A DNA stretch of 64,000 nucleotides from JASHUC01 sp963849095 (lineage in GTDB: Bacteria > Pseudomonadota > Gammaproteobacteria > Steroidobacterales > Steroidobacteraceae). A program made the translations under genes and the position numbers. The stretch covers positions 806,001 through 870,000 of the forward strand of contig CAWKGA010000008.1 in NCBI GenBank assembly GCA_963849095.1, read 5' to 3'. The notes beneath the pieces were generated by a model. It was not told where the DNA came from and did not search any database. It worked only from the letters and a program-made list of their open reading frames with translations. Below are positions 45,701-53,966 of this stretch, piece after piece; the stretch's first letter is position 1; each line of letters opens with the position of its first letter.

Positions 45701-46011
45701 GGAGGACCGGCCTGCGCGACCTGCTGCCCGGAGGCCTGGGGCGGCTCGGCCTGCGCAACTTGCAGGGCGGGGGTCTCGCCTGCGCCCGACTGAGCGAGCA
45801 TCGGGGAGCGCTCCGCGGTTGGCTTGACGGCCGTCGGGGTGGAGCTCGCCGGGGGGGCGGCCGGAGAGGCCGCTGCCGGCGTCGAGGCTGGGGCGGCAGG
45901 GTCGCCCGTGTCGGCCACTGCGGGCGACGCCAGGGCGGCGGTGGCCGCGAAGAAGAGCAGCACGGCGGCAGCCGATGCACCCTGGAATCCCGTACTCGTG
46001 AGTCTACTCAT
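42709..46011 (-). CDS. TonB-dependent outer-membrane receptor
   Basis: About 1100 residues: signal peptide, then a long Ala/Pro/Gln-rich linker (residues about 35-118) with QVAQAEPPQ and QVAQAGPPQ repeats, plug domain (LEQVIVTGSHI, VGDVVNEIPA, DTVTGGASAAYGSDAVAGV) and a beta-barrel ending in GRTWRGGLRLQF. It imports an unidentified substrate. Convergent with FecI/FecR and divergent from the DUF6152 operon. ATG 46011 precedes the signal peptide; the frame reaches 46050. Confidence 0.95.
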   Translation of the reverse strand: MSRLTSTGFQGASAAAVLLFFAATAALASPAVADTGDPAAPASTPAAASPAAPPASSTPTAVKPTAERSPMLAQSGAGETPALQVAQAEPPQASGQQVAQAGPPQPSDQQGTAPQASQLEQVIVTGSHISESTFTSPTPVTVIDSATIQSLGLVDVGDVVNEIPANSDFTSAANVGLGNFYIGAQFANLRGLDPFYGTRTLTLVNSERFVQTAAGGQVDLNVIPSIMISRVDTVTGGASAAYGSDAVAGVVNIILDNKFVGFKAQFDGGETTYDDGGDLHGAVEWGTAFMDGRVHNVLAAEYEDAQGIGECGEVRPWCQQAEGEFTNTGYTTNGMPHYIVGPNATSYSPYTGMLAGFAGPGPSFPGPSIGEFNSAGTALVPFNPGTYGSGEGPFTPTEAGSGPNYYDSVTIRPPVTHWSVYNRTSFDITDSLQASLDVSFEQRRATNVQGSDGPGGFPAAAIYSDNAYLPSSVASSCVPACWFYANTSNDLSLINSTQTNVGRVVLGLKGDLFAGWTWDGYYEWGETGTRERLANDVVENLQVSPALTGAFSEPPGTYDFFNWALNAVVNPANGDTVCAATLPGNPSYSPLAAGCVPLDLFGADKASPAALAYAFRTLQENAAFTQQVVSYNAHGDLFSGWGAGPIAAAIGAEYRHSMASVTHDLADQPWYSQYLLSYGGDYSGDIDVVEGFGELDVPILKNLPFARNLDLNLAVRETENDSSNTDTGVSTRYDFPSFKAGLVWDTTDWMRFRATRSRDTRAASFQELFSQTVASGGLFGTVENPWVNGPGSPEYGAPVDPAKVTAGGYAASVGLRPETADTTTIGIVLTPEGALDGLQLSADWYDIVLDDAISELGSSNLINACFSGFTYYCQFISGTPNSTGGFSNITAVNNFNLNIGSYITRGFDYEADYKLPLSRFASGRSDTLDFRILATYQYDQIISPGAGLPVYNYAGVSGPTAAFGDFNTEPKWQGNGFITYDNGPFTGVVQVRYIGSGKYLAIDPNTGLPVVAPGQPGYSPAYAASINDNSVSSAVYFNLSVAYTLPFWQGTNQKLQVFGTLDNVFNRYPPIAPGGNGYPTNPVYFDTYGRTWRGGLRLQF

Positions 46012-46166
46012 GGCATGCCCCTCGATGTTCGTTGCCCTTCTCGGGGACACGCAACACTGCCGGCGCCCGGAAACGCCGTCTCCCCTGTCGAGCTAAGATG
46101 AACGGGCGGGAAATTTCCGTAATGAACCACGTGGCGGGTAGCAGCCGTGACCGCCGGGCGGTAACA

Positions 46167-46178
46167 TTGACCAGTCAA
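46167..46178. promoter_or_regulatory. TTGACCAGTCAA dyad between the TonB receptor and DUF6152 operon
   Basis: A perfect dyad of TTGAC and GTCAA around CA, midway between the divergent receptor (46011) and DUF6152 (46258) starts. Size and form suit a TetR- or MarR-type repressor, but chance occurrence cannot be ruled out. Confidence 0.4.
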
Positions 46179-46257
46179 CAGCGGGGCAGAGCCGTGTGTC
46201 TGCCGCGACGGGGCCGGCCGCAGCCCGAAGACGGACAGGCCATTGAGGAGCGAGACG

Positions 46258-46728
46258 ATGAACAGTGATGTGGAGCTGCCACGGCGGGAGGACTCGCGCA
46301 AGCGCGGCTTGTCGGCGCGGGGGCGTCACTCGCTCGCGGGATGGCCGGCGAGGGTCATCGGCGGCGCGGTGCTCGTGCTCTTCTCGACACCTGCCTACGT
46401 ACACCACTCCGGGGCGATGTTCGACCTGTCGAAGATGGTGACGGTGTCGGGCACCATCATCGACTTTCATTGGACGAACCCCCATTCCAGCTTCAAGGTC
46501 GACGTTGCGAACAAGGACGGCACCACTTCCGTGTGGGCGGTCGAGATGAACAGTCCCAACAATCTCGTCCGCGTCGGCTGGAAGCGCACGACGCTCAAGC
46601 CAGGAGACAAAGTTACGGTGACGATGAGGCCGCTCCGCGATGGGACGCCGGGCGGCCAGTACGTTTCCATCGTCCTCGCGAACGGTCAAGTCCTCGGCGG
46701 CGAGCAGAAGCGCGCGGGCGAGAGGTGA
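46258..46728 (+). CDS. DUF6152 family protein
   Basis: A 156-residue exported protein: basic N-terminus, one membrane segment (VIGGAVLVLFSTPAYV), then HHSGAMFDLSKMVTVSGTI and DFHWTNPHSSFKVDV, the hallmarks of DUF6152. The His pair right after the membrane segment and the compact beta-rich fold suggest metal or small-molecule binding. First of four genes for exported proteins, starting 37 bp before the next. ATG 46258 has a GAGGAG ribosome-binding site; a TTG start at 46243 is less likely. Confidence 0.85.
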   Translation: MNSDVELPRREDSRKRGLSARGRHSLAGWPARVIGGAVLVLFSTPAYVHHSGAMFDLSKMVTVSGTIIDFHWTNPHSSFKVDVANKDGTTSVWAVEMNSPNNLVRVGWKRTTLKPGDKVTVTMRPLRDGTPGGQYVSIVLANGQVLGGEQKRAGER

Positions 46729-46765
46729 GGCTTTCAGTCCGAGCGGCGCGCTCGAGGGGGGGAAC

Positions 46766-47650
46766 ATGAAGAGGTCGGCATCCGGCAGATTATTCGCGTG
46801 GGCGCTCGCGGGGGGGTTGGCGCTCGCGGCCGCCGCGGCGGTTCACGGGCAGCAGCCGCGGGGAGGACTGGGCGGGGACCAGGAAGCTCAGCTTGCGCAG
46901 AAGCATGACGGCTACTACGGGGCGCTCGCTCCGCAGAACCTCGCGAAGCCGCGCCCGAAGCCTCCGTTCAACCTGACCGGAAACTGGTTCATCAACCTGC
47001 GCCACTCCTTCGCCGACTTCATGTTCGGTCCCCCGTATCCGCAGTTCTACCAAGCGGGACAGGACGCGATGAGGCAGGCCGCAGCGGCGAGGAAAGCCGG
47101 TAAGTCCTTCCGGGACGCGAGCGGCCAGTGCTGGCCGATCGGCATGCCCATGATCTTGACCCGGGTTTGGCCGATCGCCATCGTCCAGCTGCCGACCGCG
47201 GTAATCATGATCGACAGCTTCTTCGACAGCGTACGGGTCATCTACACCGACGGACGCAAGCACACACCCTTCGATACGGTGGTCGACACCTACAACGGCG
47301 AGTCGATCGGACACTGGACGAAGGACGCGCTCATCGTCGATTCGCTGTACTTCGCGACAGACCACCACTACATCGACATGGGCATCCCGATCTCGGAGAA
47401 GCTGCACATCGTCGAGCGCATCACGCTGCGCGACGACGGCCACACGCTCCAAGATGAGTTCACGATGACCGATCCGGACATGTGGAAGGGCGAGTGGAAG
47501 AGCACCAAGCGCTGGATCCGCGAGGACTACAGCGACATCCCCGAGAACGAGTGCCTGCCGAACCTCAATGAGAATCTGCCGAGCACCTCGGAGGGGCATG
47601 CCGCCGCGGAGAAGGGGAGCCACGTGAAGGCACCGGCGGCCCCGAAGTAG
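46766..47650 (+). CDS. Exported protein of a DUF6152-linked family (294 aa)
   Basis: A 294-residue protein with a signal peptide (LFAWALAGGLALAAAAAVHG). The mature protein has LTGNWFINLRHSFADFMFGP, CWPIGMPMILTRVWPI, then DTYNGESIGHWTKDALIVDS and TDHHYIDMGIPISEKLHIVERI. The downstream gene encodes a related protein with the same IGHW-like/DGDTLVV core. I do not know the function; such proteins occur beside DUF6152 genes and TonB receptors. Second in a four-gene operon. The start at 46766 was chosen because it is the ATG before the signal peptide. Confidence 0.75.
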   Translation: MKRSASGRLFAWALAGGLALAAAAAVHGQQPRGGLGGDQEAQLAQKHDGYYGALAPQNLAKPRPKPPFNLTGNWFINLRHSFADFMFGPPYPQFYQAGQDAMRQAAAARKAGKSFRDASGQCWPIGMPMILTRVWPIAIVQLPTAVIMIDSFFDSVRVIYTDGRKHTPFDTVVDTYNGESIGHWTKDALIVDSLYFATDHHYIDMGIPISEKLHIVERITLRDDGHTLQDEFTMTDPDMWKGEWKSTKRWIREDYSDIPENECLPNLNENLPSTSEGHAAAEKGSHVKAPAAPK

Positions 47651-47663
47651 GGAGGAGGAGCGC

Positions 47664-48440
47664 ATGCGAGGACCCATCGGGAACGGGCTTAAGCTCTTGA
47701 CGGCGGCGGCGGCGTTCGGCTGCCTGAGCCTCCCGCGCGCGCATGCAGCGCCCGCGCACCACCCAAACTTCTCGGGCGTGTGGGGTCAGTACGTCGAGCC
47801 CGGAGCCCGCCGCCGGTTCGTACGGGGGCGCAGGCCCGAGCTGCCGTTCACACCCCTCGCAAAGGAGAAAGTGGACGCCTATCAGGCGCTCGTGAGCCCG
47901 ACGTCCGACAATCCCGGCGCGCACTGCTTGGGCTCAGGGATGCCCGCCAACATGATGTTCTCCGGCGGCTATCCGATGGAGATCGTCCAGACTCCCGACC
48001 TGATCGTGGTCCTCTACGAGGCATGGAGCGAGATCCGCCAGCTCTACCTCGGTGACAAGGTCATTGCCGAGAGCGATCGTGTGCCGGACCGGAACGGCTA
48101 CTCCGTGGCGCGCTGGGAGGGCGACACGCTCGTCGTCACCACCACGTCCCTCAAGGAGCAAGTGGACCAGACGTATCCGCATAGTGCCGACGCCCGCATC
48201 GTCGAGCGGTATCATCTGGCGAAGCCCGTCGGGGGCGCGAAGGTGCTCGTGGACGACTGGACCCTGACGGACCCGACCTTCTACACCCAGCCGCTGACCG
48301 CTGAGAAGAAGTGGACGCTCCTTCCAAACGGTCCAGAGGGCATCCTGCTCCCCTACGAGTGCGACGAGGAAGCCTGGCTCGATCACCTGCAGGCGCTCGA
48401 GAAGGGGCACGCGACTTCGGCCACCACAGCGGACAAGTGA
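47664..48440 (+). CDS. Exported protein related to the preceding one (258 aa)
   Basis: A 258-residue exported protein (signal peptide LLTAAAAFGCLSLPRAHA). It shares the layout of its neighbour: FSGVWGQYVEPG, CLGSGMPANMMFSGGYPMEIV, then YSVARWEGDTLVVTTTSLKEQ and AKVLVDDWTLTDPTFYTQ. The strong GGAGGAGGAG ribosome-binding site and 13-bp spacing show co-translation with the gene before. Function unknown; the two may form a complex or be tandem duplicates. Confidence 0.75.
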   Translation: MRGPIGNGLKLLTAAAAFGCLSLPRAHAAPAHHPNFSGVWGQYVEPGARRRFVRGRRPELPFTPLAKEKVDAYQALVSPTSDNPGAHCLGSGMPANMMFSGGYPMEIVQTPDLIVVLYEAWSEIRQLYLGDKVIAESDRVPDRNGYSVARWEGDTLVVTTTSLKEQVDQTYPHSADARIVERYHLAKPVGGAKVLVDDWTLTDPTFYTQPLTAEKKWTLLPNGPEGILLPYECDEEAWLDHLQALEKGHATSATTADK

Positions 48441-48495
48441 GCACGTTCGTAGCAGCCGGTGCGGATGCACCGCAACGGACGATGGAGTTGAGACC

Positions 48496-48927
48496 ATGAG
48501 CAAAGCAGTAAGCACGGCGCTGTTGACGCTGGCCCTCGCCGCAGGGGGGATTTCGAGCGCTTTCGCGCACCATTCGGCTGCGATGTACGACTTCACCAAG
48601 AACGTCTGGGTGTCCGGCGTCGTCCAGAGCATCCGCGTCATCAACCCCCACATGAGCCTCACGCTCGTCGTCCCCGGCAGTGAGGGCAAGACAAAGGCCG
48701 TCGACTTCGAAGGCCACAGCGTCAATAACTTCTACCGCGCGGGCTGGCGGCCCAATTTGGTCCGGGTCGGGGACAAGATCCGGGTGAGGTACAACCCGCG
48801 CAAGGACGGGCGCGACGGGGGCTTCGTCAACGGATTCGTGGCGGCCAATGGCCGCGAGGTCGCCTTCGGGCTGGCGAGCGCGCCGCCCCCGAAAGCCACG
48901 ACCGGCGCCGGGTCGGAAAGCCGATAG
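48496..48927 (+). CDS. DUF6152 family protein (second copy)
   Basis: A 143-residue exported protein (signal peptide LLTLALAAGGISSAFA) with the DUF6152 core directly after cleavage: HHSAAMYDFTKNVWVSGVVQ, INPHMSLTLVV, and VDFEGHSVNNFYRAGW. It is a paralogue of the protein at 46258-46728 but lacks that protein's long basic head. It ends the four-gene operon; the next gene (acyl-CoA dehydrogenase) begins 4 bp downstream in the same direction, so the catabolic operon may be co-transcribed with it. Confidence 0.85.
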   Translation: MSKAVSTALLTLALAAGGISSAFAHHSAAMYDFTKNVWVSGVVQSIRVINPHMSLTLVVPGSEGKTKAVDFEGHSVNNFYRAGWRPNLVRVGDKIRVRYNPRKDGRDGGFVNGFVAANGREVAFGLASAPPPKATTGAGSESR

Positions 48928-48931
48928 GATC

Positions 48932-50089
48932 GTGCGCGAGCGCGACGCCGCCGAGGAGGCACAGCTCCTCGCGGCCGTGGATCGGTGGATCGAGCGGGAC
49001 GTGCGCCCGGTCGTCCGCGAGTACGACCACGCGGATCGCTACCCAGCCGAGCTCGTCGAGCAGATGAAGGAGCTCGGGCTCTTCGGCGCAACGATCGGCG
49101 AGGAGTACGGCGGGCTCGCGCTTCCCGCGGCGATCTACGCCGAGATCGTCATCCGCATCTCCTCCGTCTGGATGTCGATCACCGGCATCTTCAACTCTCA
49201 CCTGATGCTCGCGCTCGCCATCGAGCGGTTCGGGACGGCGCAGCAGAAGGCGCGCTGGCTGCCGAAGCTCGCGACGGGCGAGATTCGCGGCGGCATCGCG
49301 CTCACGGAGCCCAACGGCGGGACCGACCTGCAGGGCATCCGCACGACCGCGCGGCGCGAAGGGGACTGCTACGTCATCGACGGCACCAAGACGTGGATCA
49401 CGAACGCCGTCGAGGGCTCCTGCTTCGCCTTGCTCGTGAAGACGGATCCCGCCGCCGAGCCCCGCCACAAGGGCATGAGCCTGTTCATCGCTCCGAAGGG
49501 GGAGGGCATGCGGGCCGGCAAGCCCCTCGAGAAGCTCGGCTACAAGTCGATCGATTCGGCCGAGTTGAGCTTCTCCGGCTACCGCATCCCTGCGGACCAC
49601 CTCATCGGAGCGGTCGAGGGTCAGGGGTTCTACCAGGCGACCGGCGGCCTCGAGCTCGGGCGCATCAACGTCGCGGCCCGCGGGGTCGGCATCGCCGAAG
49701 AAGCGTTGCGGCTCGCGACGCAGTACTCGCAGTCCCGCAGGACCTTCGGCAAGCCGATCTGCGAGCACCAGGCGATCCAGCTCAAGCTCGCGGAGATGGT
49801 GACGCGGGCGCGCGCAGCGCGGCTCCTGACGCTCGATGCCGCGACGGCCTTCGACCGGGGTGGCCGCTGCGACATGGAGGCGGGCATGGCGAAATACTTC
49901 GCCTCCGAGGCGGCGCTCGAGAACAGCATCGAGGCCTTGCGCATCCATGGCGCCTACGGGTACTCGAAGGAGTACGACGTCGAGCGGCTCTATCGCGACG
50001 CCCCCTTGACGTGCATCGGCGAGGGGACGAACGAGATGCAGCGTATCGTCATCTCGCGGCAATGGATCCGGCGAAATCCCCCCTCGTGA
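48932..50089 (+). CDS. Acyl-CoA dehydrogenase
   Basis: About 385 residues from a GTG start. FAD enzyme that makes the 2,3-double bond of an acyl-CoA. Family motifs: ALTEPNGGTDLQGIRTTA, WITNAVEGSC, LGYKSIDSAELSF, and near the end the catalytic Glu in IGEGTNEMQRIVISRQ. It resembles the glutaryl-/isobutyryl-type group and could equally act on a cyclic acyl-CoA. The longer frame from 48848 overlaps the preceding gene and lacks signal. Its last 28 bp overlap the CoA-transferase gene, and a hydratase follows, together a beta-oxidation module. Confidence 0.92.
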   Translation: MRERDAAEEAQLLAAVDRWIERDVRPVVREYDHADRYPAELVEQMKELGLFGATIGEEYGGLALPAAIYAEIVIRISSVWMSITGIFNSHLMLALAIERFGTAQQKARWLPKLATGEIRGGIALTEPNGGTDLQGIRTTARREGDCYVIDGTKTWITNAVEGSCFALLVKTDPAAEPRHKGMSLFIAPKGEGMRAGKPLEKLGYKSIDSAELSFSGYRIPADHLIGAVEGQGFYQATGGLELGRINVAARGVGIAEEALRLATQYSQSRRTFGKPICEHQAIQLKLAEMVTRARAARLLTLDAATAFDRGGRCDMEAGMAKYFASEAALENSIEALRIHGAYGYSKEYDVERLYRDAPLTCIGEGTNEMQRIVISRQWIRRNPPS

Positions 50090-51273
50090 CGGCGCCCGAG
50101 GCACCCGCGACGCCCGAGCCCCTGAAGCCCCTGCGGGGCATCCGAGTGCTCGCTCTCGAGCAGTTCGCCGCCGCGCCCTACGGCTCGATGTTCCTCGCGG
50201 ATCTCGGCGCGGAGGTCATCAAAGTGGAGAACGCTCTCACGGGCGGCGACGCCGCGCGATACGGGGGCCCCTATCCGCTCGGGGCCGCCGACAGCGAGTA
50301 CTTCCAGGGCTGGAATCTCAACAAGCGCAGCGTCGCGCTCGATCTCACCTCCGCGGAGGGCCGCCAGGCGCTCGAGCGGCTCGTGGCCGGTGCGCACGCC
50401 ATCATCGACAACTTGCGCGGCGATGTGCCCGCGAAGCTCGGGCTCGACTACGCGAGCCTCTCGGCGTTCAATCCGGCGATCGTCTGCCTGCACATCTCGG
50501 CCTATGGACGCGACAACGAGCGGGCGGCGCGGCCGGGCTACGACTACCTGATGCAGGCGGAGGCGGGGCTCATGAGCCTCACCGGCGAGCCCGACGGTCC
50601 ACCCGCGCGGTTCGGCACCTCGACCATCGACTTCATGAGTGGCATGACGGGCATCGTGGGCCTGCTCGCCTGCCTGCTCGAGGCGAGGCAGACCGGACGA
50701 GGCTGTGACGTCGATGTCTCTCTGTTCGACGTGGCACTGCACCAGCTCAACTACGTCGCGACGTGGTACCTCAACGAGGGTCACGTCACCGGCCGGATGG
50801 AGCGCAGCGCTCATGTCTCCGTCGGTCCGGTGCAGACCTATGCCACCTCGGACGGGTGGGTGTACGTCATGTGCATGAAGGAGAAGTTCTGGAGCGCGCT
50901 CGCGCAGGGGCTCGGCCGCCCGGATCTGGAGTTGGACCCTCGATTCGCCACGCTGGAGCTGCGGCACCGCAACGGCAAGGCGCTCACCGCCTGCCTCGAC
51001 GCGGAGTTCTCCCGGCACTCGACGCAGCACTGGCTGCGCGAGCTCGGGGAGCGGCTGCCGATCGCCCCGGTCCACGATCTTCCCCAGGCGCTAGACAATC
51101 CGTTCGTCGCCCGCTCGGGGATGATCGCCACGGTCCCGCACCCGGAGCGGCCGAGCCTCAAGGTCCTCGCCAACCCCATCCGATTGAATGGCGAGCGCCT
51201 GACGCAGGCCGTATGCTCTGCGGTCGGCGCGGACAACGAGAGCCTGCTCGGCACGCCGCCGTCGAAGCCCTAG
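50062..51273 (+). CDS. CaiB/BaiF-family CoA-transferase
   Basis: About 403 residues. Type III CoA-transferase that moves CoA between organic acids, with LRGIRVLALEQFAAAPYGSM, DLGAEVIKVE, FQGWNLNKRSVALDLTS and SLFDVALHQLNYVATWYL. The catalytic Asp candidate is in PGYDYLMQAEAGL (near residue 160). It probably activates the substrate of the adjacent acyl-CoA dehydrogenase. The start ATG at 50062 lies inside the end of that gene (28-bp overlap). Substrate unknown; oxalate, carnitine and bile-acid enzymes are family members. Confidence 0.92.
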   Translation: MDPAKSPLVTAPEAPATPEPLKPLRGIRVLALEQFAAAPYGSMFLADLGAEVIKVENALTGGDAARYGGPYPLGAADSEYFQGWNLNKRSVALDLTSAEGRQALERLVAGAHAIIDNLRGDVPAKLGLDYASLSAFNPAIVCLHISAYGRDNERAARPGYDYLMQAEAGLMSLTGEPDGPPARFGTSTIDFMSGMTGIVGLLACLLEARQTGRGCDVDVSLFDVALHQLNYVATWYLNEGHVTGRMERSAHVSVGPVQTYATSDGWVYVMCMKEKFWSALAQGLGRPDLELDPRFATLELRHRNGKALTACLDAEFSRHSTQHWLRELGERLPIAPVHDLPQALDNPFVARSGMIATVPHPERPSLKVLANPIRLNGERLTQAVCSAVGADNESLLGTPPSKP

Positions 51274-51286
51274 ATCGAGTCGCCCC

Positions 51287-51830
51287 ATGGTTGCCGCCTC
51301 AGTTCAGATCGGACCGTCGCGCTGGCGTGAGAGCCGCGGCCGCGACTACGAGGATTTCAACGTGGGGGACGTTCTACGAGCATCGTCCCGGCCGCACCAT
51401 CTCGGAGGCGGACAACACCTGGTTCACGCTGCTCACGATGAACACCCATCCGCTGCACTTCGATGCCGCGTATGCAGCAAAGACCGAGTTCGGCCGCCCG
51501 ATCGTGAACAGCTGCCTCACCCTCTCGATCGTCGTCGGCATGAGCGTGAGTGATGTGAGCCAGAAGGCCGTCGCGAACCTCGGCTGGCAGGGCATCGAGC
51601 TTGCTGCGCCGGTATTTGTCGGCGATACGATCTACGCCGAGTCCGAAGTGCTCGCCAAGCGCGAGTCCGTCTCGAGGCCCACGCAAGGTATCGTCACGGT
51701 GCGCACGCGGGGACTGAAGGCCGACGGTACAGTGTTCATGACGTTCGAGCGCACCATCCTCGTCCCGAAGCGCGGCGCTGCGGTTGACGATGCGGTGCGG
51801 GCCGGCGACCCTGGAGCCGGCGCGCGATGA
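51287..51830 (+). pseudogene. MaoC-like hydratase/dehydratase; one frameshift
   Basis: The gene encodes about 180 residues in two frames. The first has RGRDYEDFNVGDV; after one base is removed near 51372 it continues YEHRPGRTISEADNTWFTLL, MNTHPLHFD, GRPIVNSCLTLSIVVGMSV and LGWQGIELAAPVFVGDTI, the hot-dog fold MaoC pattern with its catalytic NTHPLH. MaoC proteins hydrate 2-enoyl-CoAs. It lies between the CoA-transferase and a monooxygenase, whose ATG overlaps its stop. The break may be a sequencing error. Confidence 0.85.
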
Positions 51831-53026
51831 AGCGCGATAACGTCATCGTCGTCGGCGCCGGCCCGACCGGGCTCATCACGGCTCTCGGCCTCGCGCAGGC
51901 CGGTGTGGATGTGACGGTGCTCGAGAGCGAGGCGGCCATCGTCAACTCGCCGCGCGCCGTCGTCTATCACTGGGCCGTGCTCGACGGGCTCGATCGTGTG
52001 GGCATCCTGGGCGATGCGATCCGAGTCGGCTTCACCAATCCGGAGCTCTGCATCATCGTGCCGAAGACGGGCGAGAGGATCCGTCTCAACATGAACGCGC
52101 TCGCGGGCGATGTGACCCATCCCTACCAGGTGCACCTGGGCCAGGACAAGCTCGCCGGGATCATCCTCGAGCACCTGCTGCGCTTCCCTCATGCGCGCGT
52201 GCGGTGGAGCTCGCGGGTGGTGGGCTTGAGTCAGGATGGAGCGGGCGTGACCCTGCGGACGGACACGCCCGGCGGGCCGGTGGAGCTCGACGCCGGCTGG
52301 GTCGTCGGCGCGGACGGCGGGCACAGCACGGTGCGGCAGCTGCTCGGCCTCAGCATGGACGGCATGACCTGGCCCGAGCGCTTCGTTGCGACCAACCTCC
52401 GCTACGACTTCGCGAAGTACGGCTACGCTTCGGCGAACGTGGTGATCGATGCGCCGTACGGGGCGATCGTCGCCCGCATCGACCATACGGGCCTCTGGCG
52501 TTGCACGTACTGCGAGGACGACAGCCTGCCGGAGGAGACCATCCTCGAGCGCATGCCGGCCTACTTCAACGTCGCCCTGCCGGGCAGCAAGCAGTACGAG
52601 CTGGTGCAGTACTCGCCGTACCGCATGCATCAGCGCTGCGCGGAGCGCATGCGCGCCGGTCGCGTGGTGCTCGCGGGAGATGCGGCGCACATCACGAACC
52701 CAACCGGCGGACTCGGGCTCACCTCGGGCCTCTATGACGCCTACGTGCTGTACGAGGCGCTCGCCGCCGTCATTCATGGCGAGGTGGGCGAGGAGGTGCT
52801 CGACCGCTACTCGGATGAGCGTCGGCGAGCCTTTCTCGAGCACGCCTCCCCGGAGGCGAGCAACTTCAAGCGCATGGTGTACCACTCGAAGAGCGACGCG
52901 GAGCTCGAAGCACAGCTCGTCGGCTTCCGCGACGCGGCGCGCGACCAGTCCCTGCAGCGGCTGATCTTCCTCACCGCGAAGAAGCTCGAGACGCCGTCGC
53001 TCGTGCGCGCTCGGGCGGCCGGCTAG
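51827..53026 (+). CDS. FAD-dependent monooxygenase (paralogue 1)
   Basis: A 399-residue aromatic-ring or ketone hydroxylase-type flavoprotein. FAD motifs: GAGPTGLITALGLAQAG at the N-terminus, DG motif VVGADGGHSTVRQLLG, and GD motif VVLAGDAAHITNPTGGLGLTSG. It belongs to the PHBH/MhpA-like class A group, without the C-terminal domain of the longer members. Overlaps the MaoC gene (ATGA) and is thus part of the operon. It shares long identical stretches with the second monooxygenase at 55740-56936. Confidence 0.93.
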   Translation: MKRDNVIVVGAGPTGLITALGLAQAGVDVTVLESEAAIVNSPRAVVYHWAVLDGLDRVGILGDAIRVGFTNPELCIIVPKTGERIRLNMNALAGDVTHPYQVHLGQDKLAGIILEHLLRFPHARVRWSSRVVGLSQDGAGVTLRTDTPGGPVELDAGWVVGADGGHSTVRQLLGLSMDGMTWPERFVATNLRYDFAKYGYASANVVIDAPYGAIVARIDHTGLWRCTYCEDDSLPEETILERMPAYFNVALPGSKQYELVQYSPYRMHQRCAERMRAGRVVLAGDAAHITNPTGGLGLTSGLYDAYVLYEALAAVIHGEVGEEVLDRYSDERRRAFLEHASPEASNFKRMVYHSKSDAELEAQLVGFRDAARDQSLQRLIFLTAKKLETPSLVRARAAG

Positions 53027-53032
53027 CTCGCC

Positions 53033-53947
53033 TCAGCCGCGCGAGCTTCGGGCGGCGCGGCCCCGGACCTCGACGCCCGTCGAGCCCTCGACGCAGCGCA
53101 TGATGGTCGTGAAGTCCTCATCCGGACCGATCTCGTTGAAGGTCTTGAGCCAGAGCTGGCGGACGGCGCTCGCGACCCAGAGCGTGAGGCCGAGCGACTC
53201 GGCCTCCTCCAGGCAGAGCTTCAAATCCTTGAACATGAGCCGGGTCGCGAAGCCTGCGTCGAACCGCCGCGGCAGGATCGACTTGGGGAACTTGTCCTGG
53301 CTCGCGCTGTTGCGGCCGCTGCCAGCGTTGATCACGTCGATCATGGTTTCCGGATCGAGGCCCGCCTTCACGCCGAGCAGCATCGCCTCCGAGGTGATTG
53401 CGAGCGCCGCGCCGGAGAGCAGGTTGTTGACGAGCTTCATCATCTGCCCGAGCCCGGGGCGCTCTCCGACGTGAAACGGCTTGCCGATCACCTTGAGGAT
53501 GGGCTGCAACCGCTCGAACTCGGCGCGCTCGCAGGCCACCATCACGGCGAGCGTTCCGGCGCGCGCGCCGGCCACTCCGCCGCTCACCGGGGAGTCGACG
53601 AAGGCGATGCCTTTCGCAGCGAGCCCCTGCGCGACCCGCGCTGCGACGCGCGGGCCGGACGTGGACAGCTCGATCAGCCGCTTGACGCGAGAGCCGGCGG
53701 CGACGCCTTCGCCGCCAAGGGCAACGGACTCGACGATGTCGGGCGTGGGCAGACTCGTGAGGACCGTTTCGGCGAGCGAGGCAACCTCGGCCGCCGAGCC
53801 GGCCTCACGCGCGCCGCGCGCGATCAAAGGAGCCGTCGCCCGCGGACTCAAGTCGAAGACGACCAGTGAATGTCCCGCATCGAGCAGACGCCCGGCCATG
53901 GGTGCGCCCATGTTGCCGATACCTACGAAGCCGATCGGCTCGCTCAC
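53033..53947 (-). CDS. 3-hydroxyisobutyrate-dehydrogenase-family NAD(P) oxidoreductase
   Basis: About 304 residues from a GTG start with GGAGACC ribosome-binding site. The Rossmann motif FVGIGNMGAPMAGRLLDAG, the VDSPVSGGVAGARAGTLAVM signature and the catalytic Lys in MMKLVNNLLSGA identify the beta-hydroxyacid-dehydrogenase group (3-hydroxyisobutyrate, tartronate semialdehyde and relatives). It is convergent with the monooxygenase gene and followed upstream by a CMD-family gene. Substrate unknown. Confidence 0.92.
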   Translation of the reverse strand: MSEPIGFVGIGNMGAPMAGRLLDAGHSLVVFDLSPRATAPLIARGAREAGSAAEVASLAETVLTSLPTPDIVESVALGGEGVAAGSRVKRLIELSTSGPRVAARVAQGLAAKGIAFVDSPVSGGVAGARAGTLAVMVACERAEFERLQPILKVIGKPFHVGERPGLGQMMKLVNNLLSGAALAITSEAMLLGVKAGLDPETMIDVINAGSGRNSASQDKFPKSILPRRFDAGFATRLMFKDLKLCLEEAESLGLTLWVASAVRQLWLKTFNEIGPDEDFTTIMRCVEGSTGVEVRGRAARSSRG

Positions 53948-53966
53948 TGTCAGGTCTCCGAGAATG

